DNA from: Apostichopus japonicus
Taxonomy: Eukaryota > Echinodermata > Holothuroidea > Aspidochirotida > Stichopodidae
Direction of reading: 5' to 3'
Assembly: GCF_037975245.1 (NCBI RefSeq)
Contig: NC_092577.1
Location: 14,316,013 to 14,380,012, forward strand
DNA: 64,000 bases
In this document: one piece after another, positions 1-12,850 of the stretch
Layout: each line of letters opens with the position of its first letter
Position numbering within the stretch: position 1 is the stretch's first letter
Made by a program: the position numbers and the translations under genes
The notes under the pieces: model-generated
What the model saw: only the letters and a program-made list of their open reading frames with translations
Told to the model about the DNA's origin: nothing
Databases searched by the model: none

Positions 1-215
1 AAATATAGCATCTAGCTAGGAGAGCGAAATAGGTTAACCTCTGCAAACTCCCTTATGATCGCCTCAGTGTCCCCCTAAAGAATGTATATTTTAATGGATT
101 GGTAGCAATTATATTAATTTGGGCATACGTCATCTTAACCATCCTCTCCCCTTGTTTGGAACCCTTGTTACGCTTATTACACTTTCTAGCATAAGATCCA
201 TTCTGCTTCTTGCAG

Positions 216-3200
216 ATTATTATTCAGCAGCAAAGGAAAGTGCAGGAAAGGACAGGATTTACAGTGAGAATGATTTCTGTCTCTTGCTGAGCATAAAGAT
301 GGGGACTATATACAACAGATGGATGGGTACGATTAAACACTCCAGTGACGTCAACAAGTGTGTGGTTTTCACAACAGTGGCAGGTCAGTCAATGCTTACC
401 CCTCCACCCCTCCCCTCCCTCATCACTCCCCCATCACCCCCCAAGGACAAGGACAAATTGGATCGCTCGTGTGCTTAGAGGAGAAGAAGGAGAGGTGTGG
501 GAGGAAGGAGACGTGTGGGAGGGAGAGAGGTATGGGAGGGAAGGGGAAGGGAAGAGGGAACGAAGGAACACTGTGGGCGGTTTGGGCGAATTATGAGGCA
601 AAAGTGCTGCAATATATCTCCTGTTCCCATCGCTACATCACGGTACTTGGTGTAAAGTGGGCGGGGCTGGGGGAGGGGTAGTAACAATAACAATGGGTGT
701 GGTTAGAAGCTTCAAGGGCACGTCTCCATCGGGGGTATTACATTTAATATCAGTTTAATCATAATAATTTCTGAATTCTTCATGTAATCATTGCTGTTTT
801 AGATATCATTCCTAAAAAAATTGTATCGTTTATTGTACAATGTTGGAATCTAAATAATAGGTCCTCAAAAACAAATTAGGCATTGATTTAGGAACTGACG
901 CTAAATTATCGACATACACACGTGGTATGCAAGTGTCATTTGCCCGTTTGATTTATTACAAATAAAGTAGGGTTTCCTACCCCCTACCTCCCTCCCCCCC
1001 CCCCCTCCCAGCACATCCCCATTGCATTTACGCTAAAAAACCCACACAACTAGTGCTGTCCGGATCCTTCATTTCACTGCGGAGACCGCAGTCCGCAATT
1101 GCTTAACCAAATGACCACTAGGCATGCAGCGATGGCCCAGGATAATCTCAGTTGCTTATATCATCTAAAGTTTGGTTTTCTTTCCCTCGAAATGTTAGAG
1201 GGAATGCTTAAGAAGAAGATCATACAGTGGGATGGCTTTGTTAAAAGAAATCTTGATCTTCCGAAGACTGATCACCTGACGAAAATTCAGGGAATCGCGG
1301 TCCAAGAAAGTGAGTAAAATACACTATAAGCTTATTGTCTGGTAAATCCTTAATTACATTATTGGATTGTGGTGTCTTTAGTATTATGATAAATGGCACA
1401 TGGTCAGATTGTTTTAATGTTACAAGGTAACATATGGTGAAATGACACAGTCAGATATAGTTAAATTTACATGGTAGATATGGTTTAATATTACATGGCT
1501 ATATATGGTTAAATGACACATGGTCAGATATAGTTTAGTTTTACATGGTAACATATGGTTAAATGACACATGGTTTTATATGGTTTAGTTTTACATGGTA
1601 GATATGGTTTAATATTACATGGCTATATATGGTTAAATGACACATGGTCAGATATAGTTTAATTTTACATGGTAACATATGGTTAAATGACACATGGTTT
1701 TATATGGTTTAGTTTTACATGGTAGATATGGTTTAATATTACATGGCTATATATGGTTAAATGACAAATGGTCAGATATGGTTTAGTTTTACATGGTAAC
1801 ATATGGTTAAATGACACATGGTTTTATATGGTTTAGTTTTACATGGTAGATATGGTTTAATTTTACATGGTTATATATATATGGTTAAATGCCAAATTTT
1901 AACACAAAATACTCTTGGGTGAGCTTCTTTTTCTGAAGGAAGTCATCACAATCTTATGGAATATTCAACGCAATGCAACCCTTAAAACATGACACAAAAA
2001 TATGAGATCTCTTTCTTTTTTCCTTTCTGTGTGCAGCAACTCTTTACCTCATAAGTGAACATATCGTATGTGAGACTTTAGACTGCCGTTTGACCTTTGA
2101 CCCCACTTCACAAGGCACACAAAGTCCATTGTTAGTACCGGATGTCATGAAACATATATCCGGCATTTTAGAAGGAATGGAATGTATTATCTCCTACGGG
2201 GTGAGTATTCCCTTCATTATGTTTCAAAACGAATGCTTCTTTAAATGTCCATAAATTAAATAGCCACTCGAGGTCAAGGTCGTCTTTAGTTTACCATGAC
2301 GTCATCAACATTTGGCCACAACTTGTCGAAGGAATTGTATTATGTCGTTTGGTTTGGTTTTCTCGCCCATCTCTATATTGGTTGAGACGGGTTTCTAAGC
2401 TGATGTAGATGTAATCAATATATATATTCAATAACCCATACAATAGAATTCTTCCGAGGACGTGGTGATTCTTTAGAAATCACAAGCGAGGACCTGGAAT
2501 TATTTTGTTCAAGTCCTCGGTCAGGTAGAAAAACAAACGCACACACACACACACACACAGCCATATACCCACAGTATCATAGTGCAGTAATTCAACAATC
2601 TATATATCCGTTATTTACATATTAAAATTAACTCTGATTGGATAACACGACGTCACGTGATCTTTTCCCTTCTACTGTTACAGTTTTTACATCCTGGATT
2701 TTCAACCAAGAAGATTTTATACACAAAGCAAGGAATCTGTAAATTATATGATTTCTGCCTTGCTGAAGATGCACCGAGGATTTTAACTCTAAAGAAAACA
2801 CAGGTGAAGTATTCTAACTTTGTAAATATTTTAAAAAACGATTGTTTATTTTCGTTATATGTTTCTGCAAATGTTACCAAACTATCCACACATGCATGAC
2901 TCATACTAACAATACAACGGGGCTCTACAATCCTGAATTCAGTTAACAGAGAGCGCTGTCCCATTGGCCCTATCCAGTTCCACGAAATTTGACAAGCTCT
3001 TGCCTTGAGTTTTAGTCATCTTCGAACTCATGGAATCTTCTGCTGTAGCAAAACGGTAACATGACTTTATCACCACATAAAGTGCCCTCGCAATTATTAA
3101 AGAAGAGCTCGTTTTGAAACATTTGTTAGAAGTTCCAAAGTACAGACATCCTTCTTGCATGTTTAGAAAACACAAGTTATGTTGCATGAAAATTTTCATG

Positions 3201-6200
3201 CAACATAACTTGTGTTTTCTAAACATGTAAGGACCCATGGGGAGAAAAACTGCAACAACAAAAAAACTCCTGAGCAGGATTTGTAACATACCATCATCGA
3301 GCGCGTTTCTTTACAAAATTCCGCACCCCGCATATTCTCATGTTTTTAAGTGGAAAAGTCGGTCGGGTAACTCTGATTAAACTGTACATATTGCGCACAT
3401 GATGACGGCTTCGGCTAAAGGATACGTTGAAAAGCCTGATTAATTATACCAAGATACAATGCGATATATAGTTTTTGTTACCAGTGAATTTTAAGTTATC
3501 AGTAATAGATTAATCGTTCCATGTCAAAATGTCATCTCTATCTATAATTAATCAAATATATAAGTGTTGGATACATACACTTGTTTACGATCACTATATT
3601 TAAACAATACAATATAGATGGATTGTATCGATGGCATTCATAAATATATTTATCAATTGAGCTGTCAACCCAAGCTATAAAAGTAAACACATTTTTTTTC
3701 TTCCATATTTCCCCACAGTGATTGTAGAATGCTCACTGCAAATGTATTTATATGCTGGGGGAGGGGGGCTGCTAATATTTGTCCGAACATTATGTATAGT
3801 CAGGAGGTTTGGAATAATTGGCGAAATTTTGACGATAATTGTTATTTATTTCCTTACAATCCATTACATGATTTTCAGGGCATACATTTAGCATATAAGT
3901 ATAGCGTTTGATGGAGTTAATAAGATAACAAAATTATTTTATTTCTAATTTTTAGATGAACTCGATTACTTTAAATCAATTTCCTCCAGAAGGGTACTTT
4001 CGTAATGAATATACTGCTGAGAGCGATGTTTGGTGCACAGCTGTAGTTATCTGGGAAATCTTGTCAAACGGTAAATACATACAAGCTTTTATTAGCGCAA
4101 GAATATCTTTATTTTTTTGTGTAACGTAACCAAATAATGATAGCCTATATGGAGCAGCCAGATGCTATACTTGTTTGTCACTCAATTGTAAACACAAGTG
4201 CGCACAGGTGTTTTACATTCAGACTGATCTACGTACACTAACCGTTACAATACCCCTGAACAATAGGATTCTCCTGGAGACTTGGTGATTCGTTTGAAAT
4301 TACATCTGGAGACATGGAATTCCTTTGTTCAAGTCCTCAGAATACAAAACAATTGTACTTTCCCAGGCTTGTGTGGTTTGATAACATCGGTTGCCAGTTG
4401 CAGGTTGCAGGTGGGGCGAGAGGGAGTAGAGATGTTCTTTACCGTGGTTTTGTTTTCTCTGAGCATCTTTTTCAGCACGTAGTGACGCTTTGGTTGTGAT
4501 GGTTTGGTTCGACCGGGCGGGTAACATAGAAAGCATTTTCCTTCCCTGTAACCTCTTATAGCAGATACACATATAGACCTATAACTAACCAGGGTGAATC
4601 TTTAATATTATAAAGCAGTGGGCGTGGCCTTGAGGTCTTTGCAGCAGACTTCTGCTTGTAAAGGATCCGAGGGTCCTCCCCTTCAAAAGAATGTCGATTT
4701 TACAAGTCCGATAGTGCATTCTGAGTAGTATTTAGACCGTAAATTGGGTCGAAAAGCAATCAAAGTGAGCTAATAGTTACATTTGAACGTTTGGGTGCGG
4801 ATGACACTTGGAATGAGTTGTACACACACATACCTTCTAGATACGCGTCTGACAGACAGTTTGACTGATTATCATGAATATTAATGTCCCAATCATATTC
4901 CATCCCACATCATCCCACTTCACCCCACATATCCTCCCATGACTTTCAGATAACATTCCTCGGTTCAGTTAGCAACAGGAAGTCTTAATACCGTCCTAAT
5001 TCAGTATATAAGATACGAGCACCCTTAGTGCCGAGATTCAACTCTTCTTCCGCGTAATTCCTCAAACCTGAAAATATTTTTTCATTGAATGCCTCATTTT
5101 TATTTGAAGGATTTCCAATTTCCATGCCCCTCCTCCCTCCCCTCCCTTAGCAAAGAAAATCTACAAAATGTTGCAAACTATAAAGCAAATTAATTCGAAG
5201 AGGCTACGAGTTATAATGTTTCTTTTTTTTTTTTTCTTATTCTTTTGTTTTTAAATTTAAGGAAAGCCTCCATTTCCAGTCGACGAAGACATCACACCCG
5301 CACAAGACTTGGAATCACCAAAATTAACTTGGCCCCAAAGGTACCTCCAACTAAAGTAAGTCTAAAGTTTTCTTTCAAAATGTTTAATAGGCAGTCATTC
5401 GTTTCAGGAAAAATAAAAAAAAACTGTTAGTTTCTCTTACATGAGCGTTTGCATCTCTGTAGGAGGAATGATGTATCGGCGAAGCCGTCCCCCCTCCCCC
5501 AAAGGCCAATTTCCTCCGATGGAAGGGAGAGGTCCCTTTTCTATTACCCCGACCCTCCCTATATGCTGTATGCAATATTTCCAATTGTTCAATCAATTTC
5601 AATCTAATCTATTAGGGAAAAATGACTAATCCATCCATAGATTGAAAGCATGCTTACAGTAATACGATCGATGTCCACGAATAATATAGGTTCGACACTA
5701 TATTACAGGCCGTGATAACCATCATTCATATGGCTGTTAACCACGTAAATTAACGTTGAGATCCATATTCATTACATGACGTCACAACATAAATTTGCAT
5801 GAATTTGTAATATCCACAATAGCTATTGTCAAGTTTTTTTTCAGTTTTGAATCTGTAAGAACTTAGAGAGAATGCTTCATCCATGGCCGAGTGCAATATT
5901 GAAGACCGTTAAGCACATAGGTCAGGTTATACCGAGATGTGCTATCATTTAATATAATTTATCTTTATTACAGTAATGATACACTCTTTGACTGTTGGAT
6001 TCCTAACTGTAATCTACGCCCAACTATTCACAATCTTAGAAACTCATTTAAAACGGTAACTATTTTTACTTTTCTTAAAGTTTAAGATTATTTTGAATAT
6101 AAATTCGTGTTCTTCCAAAAGATTATTGTTTCACTGACATCCTGAAAGCATCCCGGCGCTGTACCCCTCAATCCTCCATCCCACTACCACCCCCCCCCCC

Positions 6201-6906
6201 CCTCCCCTCCACCGCCCAACCCCACTTCACATCGAGACATCTGTTTCTTTGTATTTTACACTCCTCAATGTTTGGGAATAATTTAGAGGTTCGCTTGACC
6301 TCCGCAAAAGTACTTCTGGAAACTTCAAACAAGTTTAATGTAGCTGAACTAATGACGTTTAATCTCTTTCATTTTGTTACACGTTGCAGTTAATTTCACA
6401 TTAAGACAAGCATTCCTGCAGGCGTTATAGACACGTATGATAGAAGACATGTTTTATTTGTTAATGTATAAACAGACAAGATAGGGTCCCCCGCAAAGCA
6501 GATAGACATACGTCATAAAGTAAAACATAACCAATTTAAAACGGGAATTTAAGAACTAAAACTTCAAACCAACTTCAAATCATATTTTTACAACACCTTT
6601 TTGGCTTGTTTGTATTTTTGTAAACCAAGTTTCATCTGCTATAGTCTATTCATTTGCGTACGCTGAGAAAATGTTCAAGAAATTTGTAAGATAAATATTT
6701 TACAGTTTAGTGCAACCAAACATGTATGACACAGAATGTATACCTTTGAATTGATGTTAATATTTTCTTGTTAAAGTATTTTTTTTTAATATGTAAACAT
6801 TCTTCATTTCTGTTGATAGATTTTCGAAAGGTTAATAGAAAACAGTTTCTATGAGGTTCCTCTGTCTTCTGAATATACGCCTATGGTTGGAGTAACACCA
6901 AAGTGA
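216..6906 (+). CDS. Receptor-type tyrosine pseudokinase, 3' part (eight exons, 5' end outside window)
   Basis: Exons: 216-383, 1199-1309, 2037-2200, 2684-2803, 3956-4070, 5262-5355, 5974-6055, 6820-6906 (stop TGA). Every junction is AG/GT and the reading frame carries through. The product is the kinase-like domain of a receptor tyrosine kinase relative. The N-lobe reads [15 protein letters not shown] where a Gly-rich loop is expected. The VAIK position reads CVVFTT (no lysine), the hinge is TLYLISEH, HRDLAARN is replaced by HPGFSTKK, and DFG is DFC. The APE position is PPE, and SDVW and LRPTIHNLR are kept. This predicts no phosphotransfer. The tail ends FYEVPLSSEYTPM plus seven residues. The ectodomain and membrane segment should lie upstream, as in the paralogue at 41890-53672, whose eight kinase exons have the same phases and nearly the same lengths. 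The subfamily cannot be fixed by eye (Tie/FGFR-like at most). Confidence 0.85.
1385..1890. repeat. AT-rich minisatellite
   Basis: Alternating units of the type ATATGGTTAAATGACACATG and GATATGGTTTAATATTACATG repeat with a higher-order period of about 125 bp. They lie in an intron of the first pseudokinase gene. Confidence 0.85.
2430..2530 (+). repeat. Dispersed repeat (GAGGACGTGGTGATT family), copy 1
   Basis: The core GAGGACGTGGTGATT, then AAATCAC, GAGGACCTGG and TTGTTCAAGTCCTC recurs at 4180-4350 and three times in 61890-62350. It is followed here by a short CA run. The class is unknown; TTGTTCAAGTCC is only faintly like a B box. Confidence 0.55.
2684..2803 (+). CDS. Catalytic-loop/DFC exon of the first pseudokinase
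   Basis: This 120-nt, phase 0-0 exon encodes the stretch equivalent to the HRD loop and DFG motif. It reads FLHPGFSTKKIL where an active kinase has IHRDLAARNVL, and [11 protein letters not shown] where it has VSDFGLA. The catalytic Asp and Asn are gone, the metal-binding Asp remains and the Gly is Cys. About 110 of 120 bases match the paralogous exon at 50785-50904, more than any other exon pair I compared, while the flanking introns do not align. Confidence 0.85.
3158..3227. repeat. Perfect 70-bp palindrome
   Basis: Two 35-bp arms meet at 3192/3193 with no spacer. The left arm starts CATGTTTAGAAAACACAAGT and the centre is GAAAATTTTC. It lies in the intron after the DFC exon of the first pseudokinase gene, so it would be transcribed as a hairpin. 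Confidence 0.9.
4180..4350 (+). repeat. Dispersed repeat (GAGGACGTGGTGATT family), copy 2
   Basis: A diverged copy with GGAGACTTGGTGATTCG, ACATCTGGAGACATGGAATT and TTGTTCAAGTCCTCAGAAT. Its upstream flank also matches the 62-kb copies (TTTTACATTCAGACTGA). Confidence 0.5.
6820..6906 (+). CDS. Terminal exon of the first pseudokinase with tyrosine-motif tail
   Basis: The exon follows acceptor TTGATAG and ends in TGA at 6904-6906. It encodes the last helix, IFERLIENSF, and then YEVPLSSEYTPMVGVTPK. YEVP resembles an SH2-binding site, and YTPM fits the YxxM consensus for the PI3K p85 SH2 domain. Both motifs are conserved in the paralogue (YEIP, YIPM). Docking function is inferred. Confidence 0.8.
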   Translation: MFERLIENSFYEVPLSSEYTPMVGVTPK

Positions 6907-6999
6907 ACAAGACCAGGAACTAACCATGACCAAGGAGATGTCATTAAAGCTCGTAGATTGGCTGTCAAACTGAACGTGACCGTATTGGTGAATTCAATT

Positions 7000-7180
7000 T
7001 GAAGCCCGAAACCCTCATTCATTCCAATATTCCAACTTTGAGATTAAAATGTTGAATTGGAAGCCACCCGACGTGTAAGTTGTAATCCATAAGCCCTTGC
7101 GGGTTTCTCCCACATTTGTGGTCGCATATGCGTCGTAAAAATAATGCTGATTATAATGATTTTTATTATTGTTGTTAAAA
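7000..7180 (+). mobile_element. 5'-truncated tRNA-SINE (3' body)
   Basis: It contains TTGAATTGGAAGCCACCCG, AAGCCCTTGCGGG and TTCTCCCACATTTGTGGTCG, then an ATTATAATGATTTTTATTATT tail. The same body occurs on the minus strand at 58865-59165, where it is attached to a tRNA-like head. Confidence 0.6.
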
Positions 7181-7599
7181 AATAAGTCAAAGAAAATACA
7201 AATAATTTTGTCTGTAGTTGATGAAGACGTTATTTCTATTATTATTAAAGTTTTGTTATGTAACAGAGAAATGCATAAAGCAATATTCATTTCTTTGTGT
7301 ACAGAAGTGTTGATCAGGATACCGTACGCTGATCAATAGCTTGATCAATATCTAAAATAATTATCCTGGTCATATAAATAAGAAAAAATTGGGATATTTT
7401 TGGGGTCCTGAAGCAGAAACTGTTTGTCTGCCATGAATGGCACCATCAGAATTACCAATTTTCAGCATGACTTTTTACCAAAAAATAGCCAAAACTACCG
7501 AATTTGTGTTATATAGGTTTGTGTGATTATTAAAACGTAGAGCAAAATATAAGTCGAGCCATTTTTAAACATAGAGGAAAACAACAAATGGTTGACATT

Positions 7600-7605
7600 A
7601 ATAAA
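7600..7605 (+). terminator. Candidate poly(A) signal for the first pseudokinase gene
   Basis: AATAAA about 700 bp after the stop codon is the first exact hexamer I found downstream. A truncated SINE lies between them. Transcript data would be needed to confirm use. Confidence 0.3.
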
Positions 7606-7766
7606 GTAACAATTATTACAATATAGCAAGTTGTATTATCATTCCTACTCAGTATGTATGTTGTATCTTTTACCGTTGTATTTATAACTATATATGTACT
7701 TTAACATAATATTATCATTAATGTTACCATCAATATCGTTATGCTCTAATTTCACGTTGTTATACA

Positions 7767-8151
7767 CATAGGCGTAAGAGACCAAGATTGGGGGGGGGGG
7801 GGAGGGGGGCTGTAACGACTTGCCCGAAAAATATAACCCAAATTTTTCGCGCGCTCCGAGCGCGTCTAACATGTTAATGTGCATATCAAATAGGGCACGC
7901 ATCGGTTATTACATCGCATCCCAATAACATACAATCATTTTCCGTGTTATTACCCTCCCATATTGGTTACCATTATTGGGGAAGTCGTTACAATAATAAT
8001 GATCATAATAATTTAAGTTTAACCATTGTTCAACATGTTGCAAATTCATTTTCTTTCAGTAGGTGCCCGAAAAATACTCAGCATATTGCCCGAATTTGCA
8101 CAAATATTTTGGGTTGGGGGGGGCTGCAGCCCCCAGCCCCCTTCGCCTATG
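7767..8151. mobile_element. Non-autonomous hAT-like element
   Basis: It is bounded by CATAGGCG and CGCCTATG, with flanking 8-bp repeats GTTATACA and GTTATATA (7 of 8 match). G-rich and C-rich ends face inward. It has no coding capacity. Confidence 0.55.
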
Positions 8152-9536
8152 GTTATATAAGCCTATAACATGATTTTACAGGTCAATTCTAACAATATGT
8201 AATTTCATATAGAGATAGCGTATGTATATATTATATATATGATCAAAATACAAGAATCATCTAATTTCATAACACTTGCATAAAGAAAAAAAATGCTTTG
8301 ACGACAAACCGATTTTCTTTTCTTGTCTTGTTTTTATTCTTTAACATGACGTCATTTTGTATCATTATAAACATATAGTTATGCTACTACATGGTAATAT
8401 TTACGGCTAACACATACCGTAGGTGATATTCAATCATAGGGCCTATAGTGATGCATCAATGCACTGGCTGCATACATTATGTTTTGTGTATAAATATATT
8501 AGTACGAGTCATTTTGGCCTATGATCATGGCTGGCTGAGTAAATATTCTCCTTGTATAGCCTAACTACAATAGTGTGAATGAGTATAGTGTTATCAGCTC
8601 CCTTTTCTCATTGTGTACGATACAACACAATACACACAGATGTAGGCCTATATCGATACACTTATACATACGACAATGCAACAACTATTTCATGAAACCA
8701 AAACTATTTACAACACTATACACTTACAATATCAGTCAAACAGGCATTGTCTATGTATGGTAGCGATCCATACAATGGTACTTAAAACTACTAAAACAGA
8801 AATTCGCATCCATGGTTACAGAGCTATTACCTTTGAAATTAACTGTAACCCACTTGTTTGGAGGTTGTAAAGTTAAATATAATAGTAATTACAAAATTGA
8901 AAAGGCAATTGCACTCACATCAGCGGTTAGGTCATTGACGTGACACATCTCCCTGAGAAATTGTAATGAAACTTTATCGATAATATTATCTGCCTGGCAG
9001 ACGCAAAGATGACCACTTGTTGAAAAGAAAGATGGCTTTTAGCTGAAATTTTCAGGGGCGGTTGTTCAATCTTATGATCTCAGTTAGGAGTTTATGTTAT
9101 CCACTGGAAGGCCAGCTTAGATGGAACGACCTTTGTGTACCCCAACTAGATAAAAAAAAAATAAACTCCACGGTGAGCTTGTTTTACTCTATAGGCAAAG
9201 CATCCCATCTTAGTACGCCATCTTTATCCTCCTCAACAATCAAGCGATTTTACAAAGGCATCTTAGTTGAGACAATCTCCCTGACCTGTAAAAATGAAAA
9301 ATATTAAAATATTATATAATCTGCGTCACAATCTTTACATTACAATCATTGAGTGGGATCATATGAGACGCGGAGGTGGGTATGAGAAGGAGGGCGATGG
9401 GGGGGGGGGGGCGGGTAGTGGCTCTTCTACAAATTATGCCACTTCCAATCCATGAAGAGTGGAGAACGATTTCCACTGCCGTCTTTCTTTTCATTCATTT
9501 TTATTGCCAAGAATAAGTGTTACACCGAGTATCAAC

Positions 9537-10093
9537 ATATATATACAGTACCGTACTACACACATAATTTATAAACCTAAACTTTAACCAGAGACCTGTT
9601 TCGATGTATTAGCAGACAGCATGTACATTACCGTACTACACACATAGCTTACGAAACCTCGAATATAACCAGAGGCCTGTTTCGATGTGTTAGCAGACAA
9701 CATGTGCAGTACCGTACTACACACATAATTTATGAAACCTAAACTATAAACAGAGACCTGTTTCGATCTGTTAGCAGACAAACATATACAGTACCGTTTT
9801 ACACACATAACTTACGAAACCTCAAAAATAACCAGAGACCTGTTTCGATCTGTTAGCAGACAACACATACAGTACCGTACAACACACATAATTTATGAAA
9901 CCTAAACTATAAACAGAGACCTGTTTCGATATGTTAGCAGACAACACACACAGTACCGTACCACACACATAATTGATGAAACCTCAAATATAACCAGAGA
10001 CCTGTTTCGATCTGTTAGCAGACACACATATACAGTACCATACTAGACACATAACTTACGAAACCTTAAATATTACCAGAGACCTGTTTCGAT
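9537..10093. repeat. 81-bp tandem repeat, about 7 copies
   Basis: Each unit contains ACCAGAGACCTGTTTCGAT, TGTTAGCAGACAACA, CAGTACCGTACTACACACAT and TACGAAACCT. Because 81 is divisible by 3, open frames run across it on the minus strand; they are repeat artefacts. Confidence 0.9.
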
Positions 10094-11599
10094 CCTACCA
10101 ATGAGTCTTGTTCAAATTCAAATGGTGATGGAAGTACCAGATTATCGGTGTACTTTGACAGGGTGTCATGAATAAGAAAACTAAAATGTTACGAATTTAA
10201 CTACAAGAATGTCAAGATTACATTGTAAGAAAGCAAACGTTTACCTTGAAATGTTAACGCTACTGTCCGGGTTGTCGTTTAACGTATATAACTCATGGGA
10301 TACAGTAGCAGGACGAAACGTATTTAGTTGCCATATATCGGTCATGCATTCCCCCTACATGCACCTCTTCTGCAAGAAAACACCGTCACTTCAAAATCTG
10401 TTACGCAAAATGACAAAGAAAATAAGAAGCTAAAGAATAGAACAAAGAGAAACAGTGAATTATTAACCAAAGTATGCCCTCCAAACCATTTCCTAGATGT
10501 ATATCAAGTTGCGTGTAAAATACGGGAATCATAGGCGCGGATCCAGGGGGCTATGGGGTGTACCTACCACCCACCCACCCCCTTCTTAAAACCATACACA
10601 TTCATTACAAATAATTCTTTTCACAAATGTGCGTGTATAACCCTCAATGATAGCCGTAATATGCCTCCGAAATAATCCATTTCACGTGTAAAACTGCAGT
10701 TGGTTTCAACGAGTCCTCGGGCAAACCCCTCCCCCTCCCCCCCACCCCCTTCTTAAAACTCCTGTATCTGGTCCTGAATTCACTTGGTTTGCAGAGGTTT
10801 CTGTCTCCATCAGACAAACAAACAACACATTCTTTTTATGACTTTTGTCTTGTTGCGAATAATAGGAACGAAAAAGTTGATCAGATCTTATTTCTGAAAA
10901 GCCACATGAAAGGTTGTCTTTATATAGCCCCACTAGGAATTTGTATAGGGAAACATTGTCACATTACATAACATGTTCATGTTAATTAAAATAAAGGCCT
11001 ATCGAAATATATATCGCATGCAGATAAATTTGTTACTTTAAAGAAAACACTATAACTATACTCCCCCACTTCCCCCCCCCCCAATAAAAATAATTATAAG
11101 AGTTATATTTGTTTTCACAAACACTCTTACGATAACATGCAACGTTAGACTCAGTATATAGTAAGCCTAAGCATAGAAAAATGTCGGTATATTGAAAGAG
11201 CAATTGAAAAACATATCATGAATGCACCAACTGTTCTAAAAGACATTTGTAAATTATTAAAAATGTGTATTTCACGAAAGTCGTGTCGTAATGTCTACCA
11301 AAATAGTCAAAAATCGCAGAATAACCAAATCACATTAGATATGTCGGATAAGACAATTAGACGAACACTCCTTGTATCACCCTCCTGGCAAAAACAGGAA
11401 ATAATTTAACGTTCGATTATTTCCTTCTTTTAACGTGGGTATCTGGGAGTCGTGCATATGGGAGTGGATATATGTGAGTCGATAATGTACGGATGTGCCG
11501 CAACTGCATGGACGTATGCATATTCATTGTTATTGCTATTAAGGCCAGCGAATTGGGACAATTTCCTAATGCTAATACCTGTCTAAATTGCACATCAAT

Positions 11600-11740
11600 A
11601 TCATGCTCTCGAAGCACTGGTATTGACAGTATAAACAGTTCCTAACCTTGATCTGATAGAAACATGATATTCATACTGCTCGTACTGACAATACGAGTGC
11701 TCTGAAGCGGGGCATGACACTACAGTATAGAAAACATTGC
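11600..11740 (-). mobile_element. Palindromic MITE-like repeat, copy 1
   Basis: The ends GCACTGGTATTGACAGTA and TACTGACAATACGAGTGC are inverted to each other. The same roughly 140-bp sequence occurs inverted at 30560-30700. Confidence 0.6.
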
Positions 11741-11949
11741 GATTAAGGCTCAAGGCTCATCGCGGGCTCCGAACTGACATCGGGGAGGGGGGGGGGTATG
11801 TCGCGGACTGTTGACCAGTTGTGTAGTTTTGGAACGACAATGCAAAGTATCATTGCGTTGTTGAAGATGAGCTTAGGTGGGTGGGGTGGAGAGGTTGGAA
11901 TGGGTTAAATATTTTATTCTGGGTCTAGAGGCAAATCATAAATGATTTC

Positions 11950-12850
11950 TATCTGGTGGGACCTATTCAGAAGAAAATTTGTCTTGCATTGGCAGTTCTT
12001 TACTCTGTGGAAAGTACCTTTGCATTTAATATTGTTTTTGTGTGGTTCCAAACCGGTTTTGAGTGGTACCTTGCATATTTAATCTGGTTCAATGTTACGC
12101 TAACGGGCATTTGGGCCATATTTGGGGCGTCTGGCGGGCCCTTAGCAGCAGAAAATTTGTCTGGCATGGGCCATTCAGTACTTTGTGGCATTCATGCATT
12201 AAGTTGACATTGGTTTCAAGTGGTACCTCGTTCGTTTGATCAAGTGCATTTTTATGGGCCCTTTTGGGGCGTCTGGCGGGCCCTTTGTAGCAGAAAATTT
12301 GTCTGGCATGATGATTTCCATAGTCTGTAAGATCAACCCGAACATTCCAAACCGGTTTTGAGTGGTACCTTGCATATTTAATCTGGGTCAATGCTACGCT
12401 AATGGGCATTTTGGGCCATATTTGGGGGCGTCTGGCGGGCCCTCAGCAGCAGAAAATTTGTCTGGCATAGGCCATTCAGTACTCTGTGGCATTCATGCAT
12501 TAAGTTGACAATGGTTTCAAGTGGTACCTCGTTCGTTTGATCAGATGCATTTTTTTAGGGGCCCATCTTGGGCGTCTGGCGGGCCCTTTGCAGCAGAAAA
12601 TTTGTCTGGCATGGGCCATTCAGTACTATGTGGCATTCATGCATTAAGTTGACATTGGTTTCAAGTGGTACCTCGTTCGTTTGATCAGATGCATTTTTGG
12701 GCCCCCTTTAACCGGCCCCAGGGGCCACATGCAGCAGAGCGACCACGGCAGACATCCACTTTTGGATATACTGGGTTTTTCCACAAATGTTCCAATACTC
12801 AGATATTGGTACCTCGTTCGTTTGATCAAAGTGCACTGGGCTGCCGGTCT
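11950..12850. repeat. Satellite-like array of about 140-bp units
   Basis: Recurrent blocks include GGCGTCTGGCGGGCCCT, AGCAGAAAATTTGTCTGGCA, CATTCATGCATTAAGTTGAC and AAGTGGTACCTCGTTCGTTT. A second unit type carries CCAAACCGGTTTTGAGTGG. The two types alternate in the first 500 bp. Confidence 0.8.

Larger units (their letters stand above)
6907..9536. other. Intergenic, no gene seen
   Basis: Apart from the SINE fragment and the hAT-like element listed, only AT-rich unique sequence with short unsupported frames is visible. Confidence 0.6.

Noticed and set aside
9584-9808. Minus-strand Cys/Ser-rich ORF
   Set aside because: It is the 81-bp repeat read in an open frame.
11956-12409. ORFs on both strands
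   Set aside because: Satellite units of about 140 bp in open frame; overlapping frames on both strands show the same repeats.
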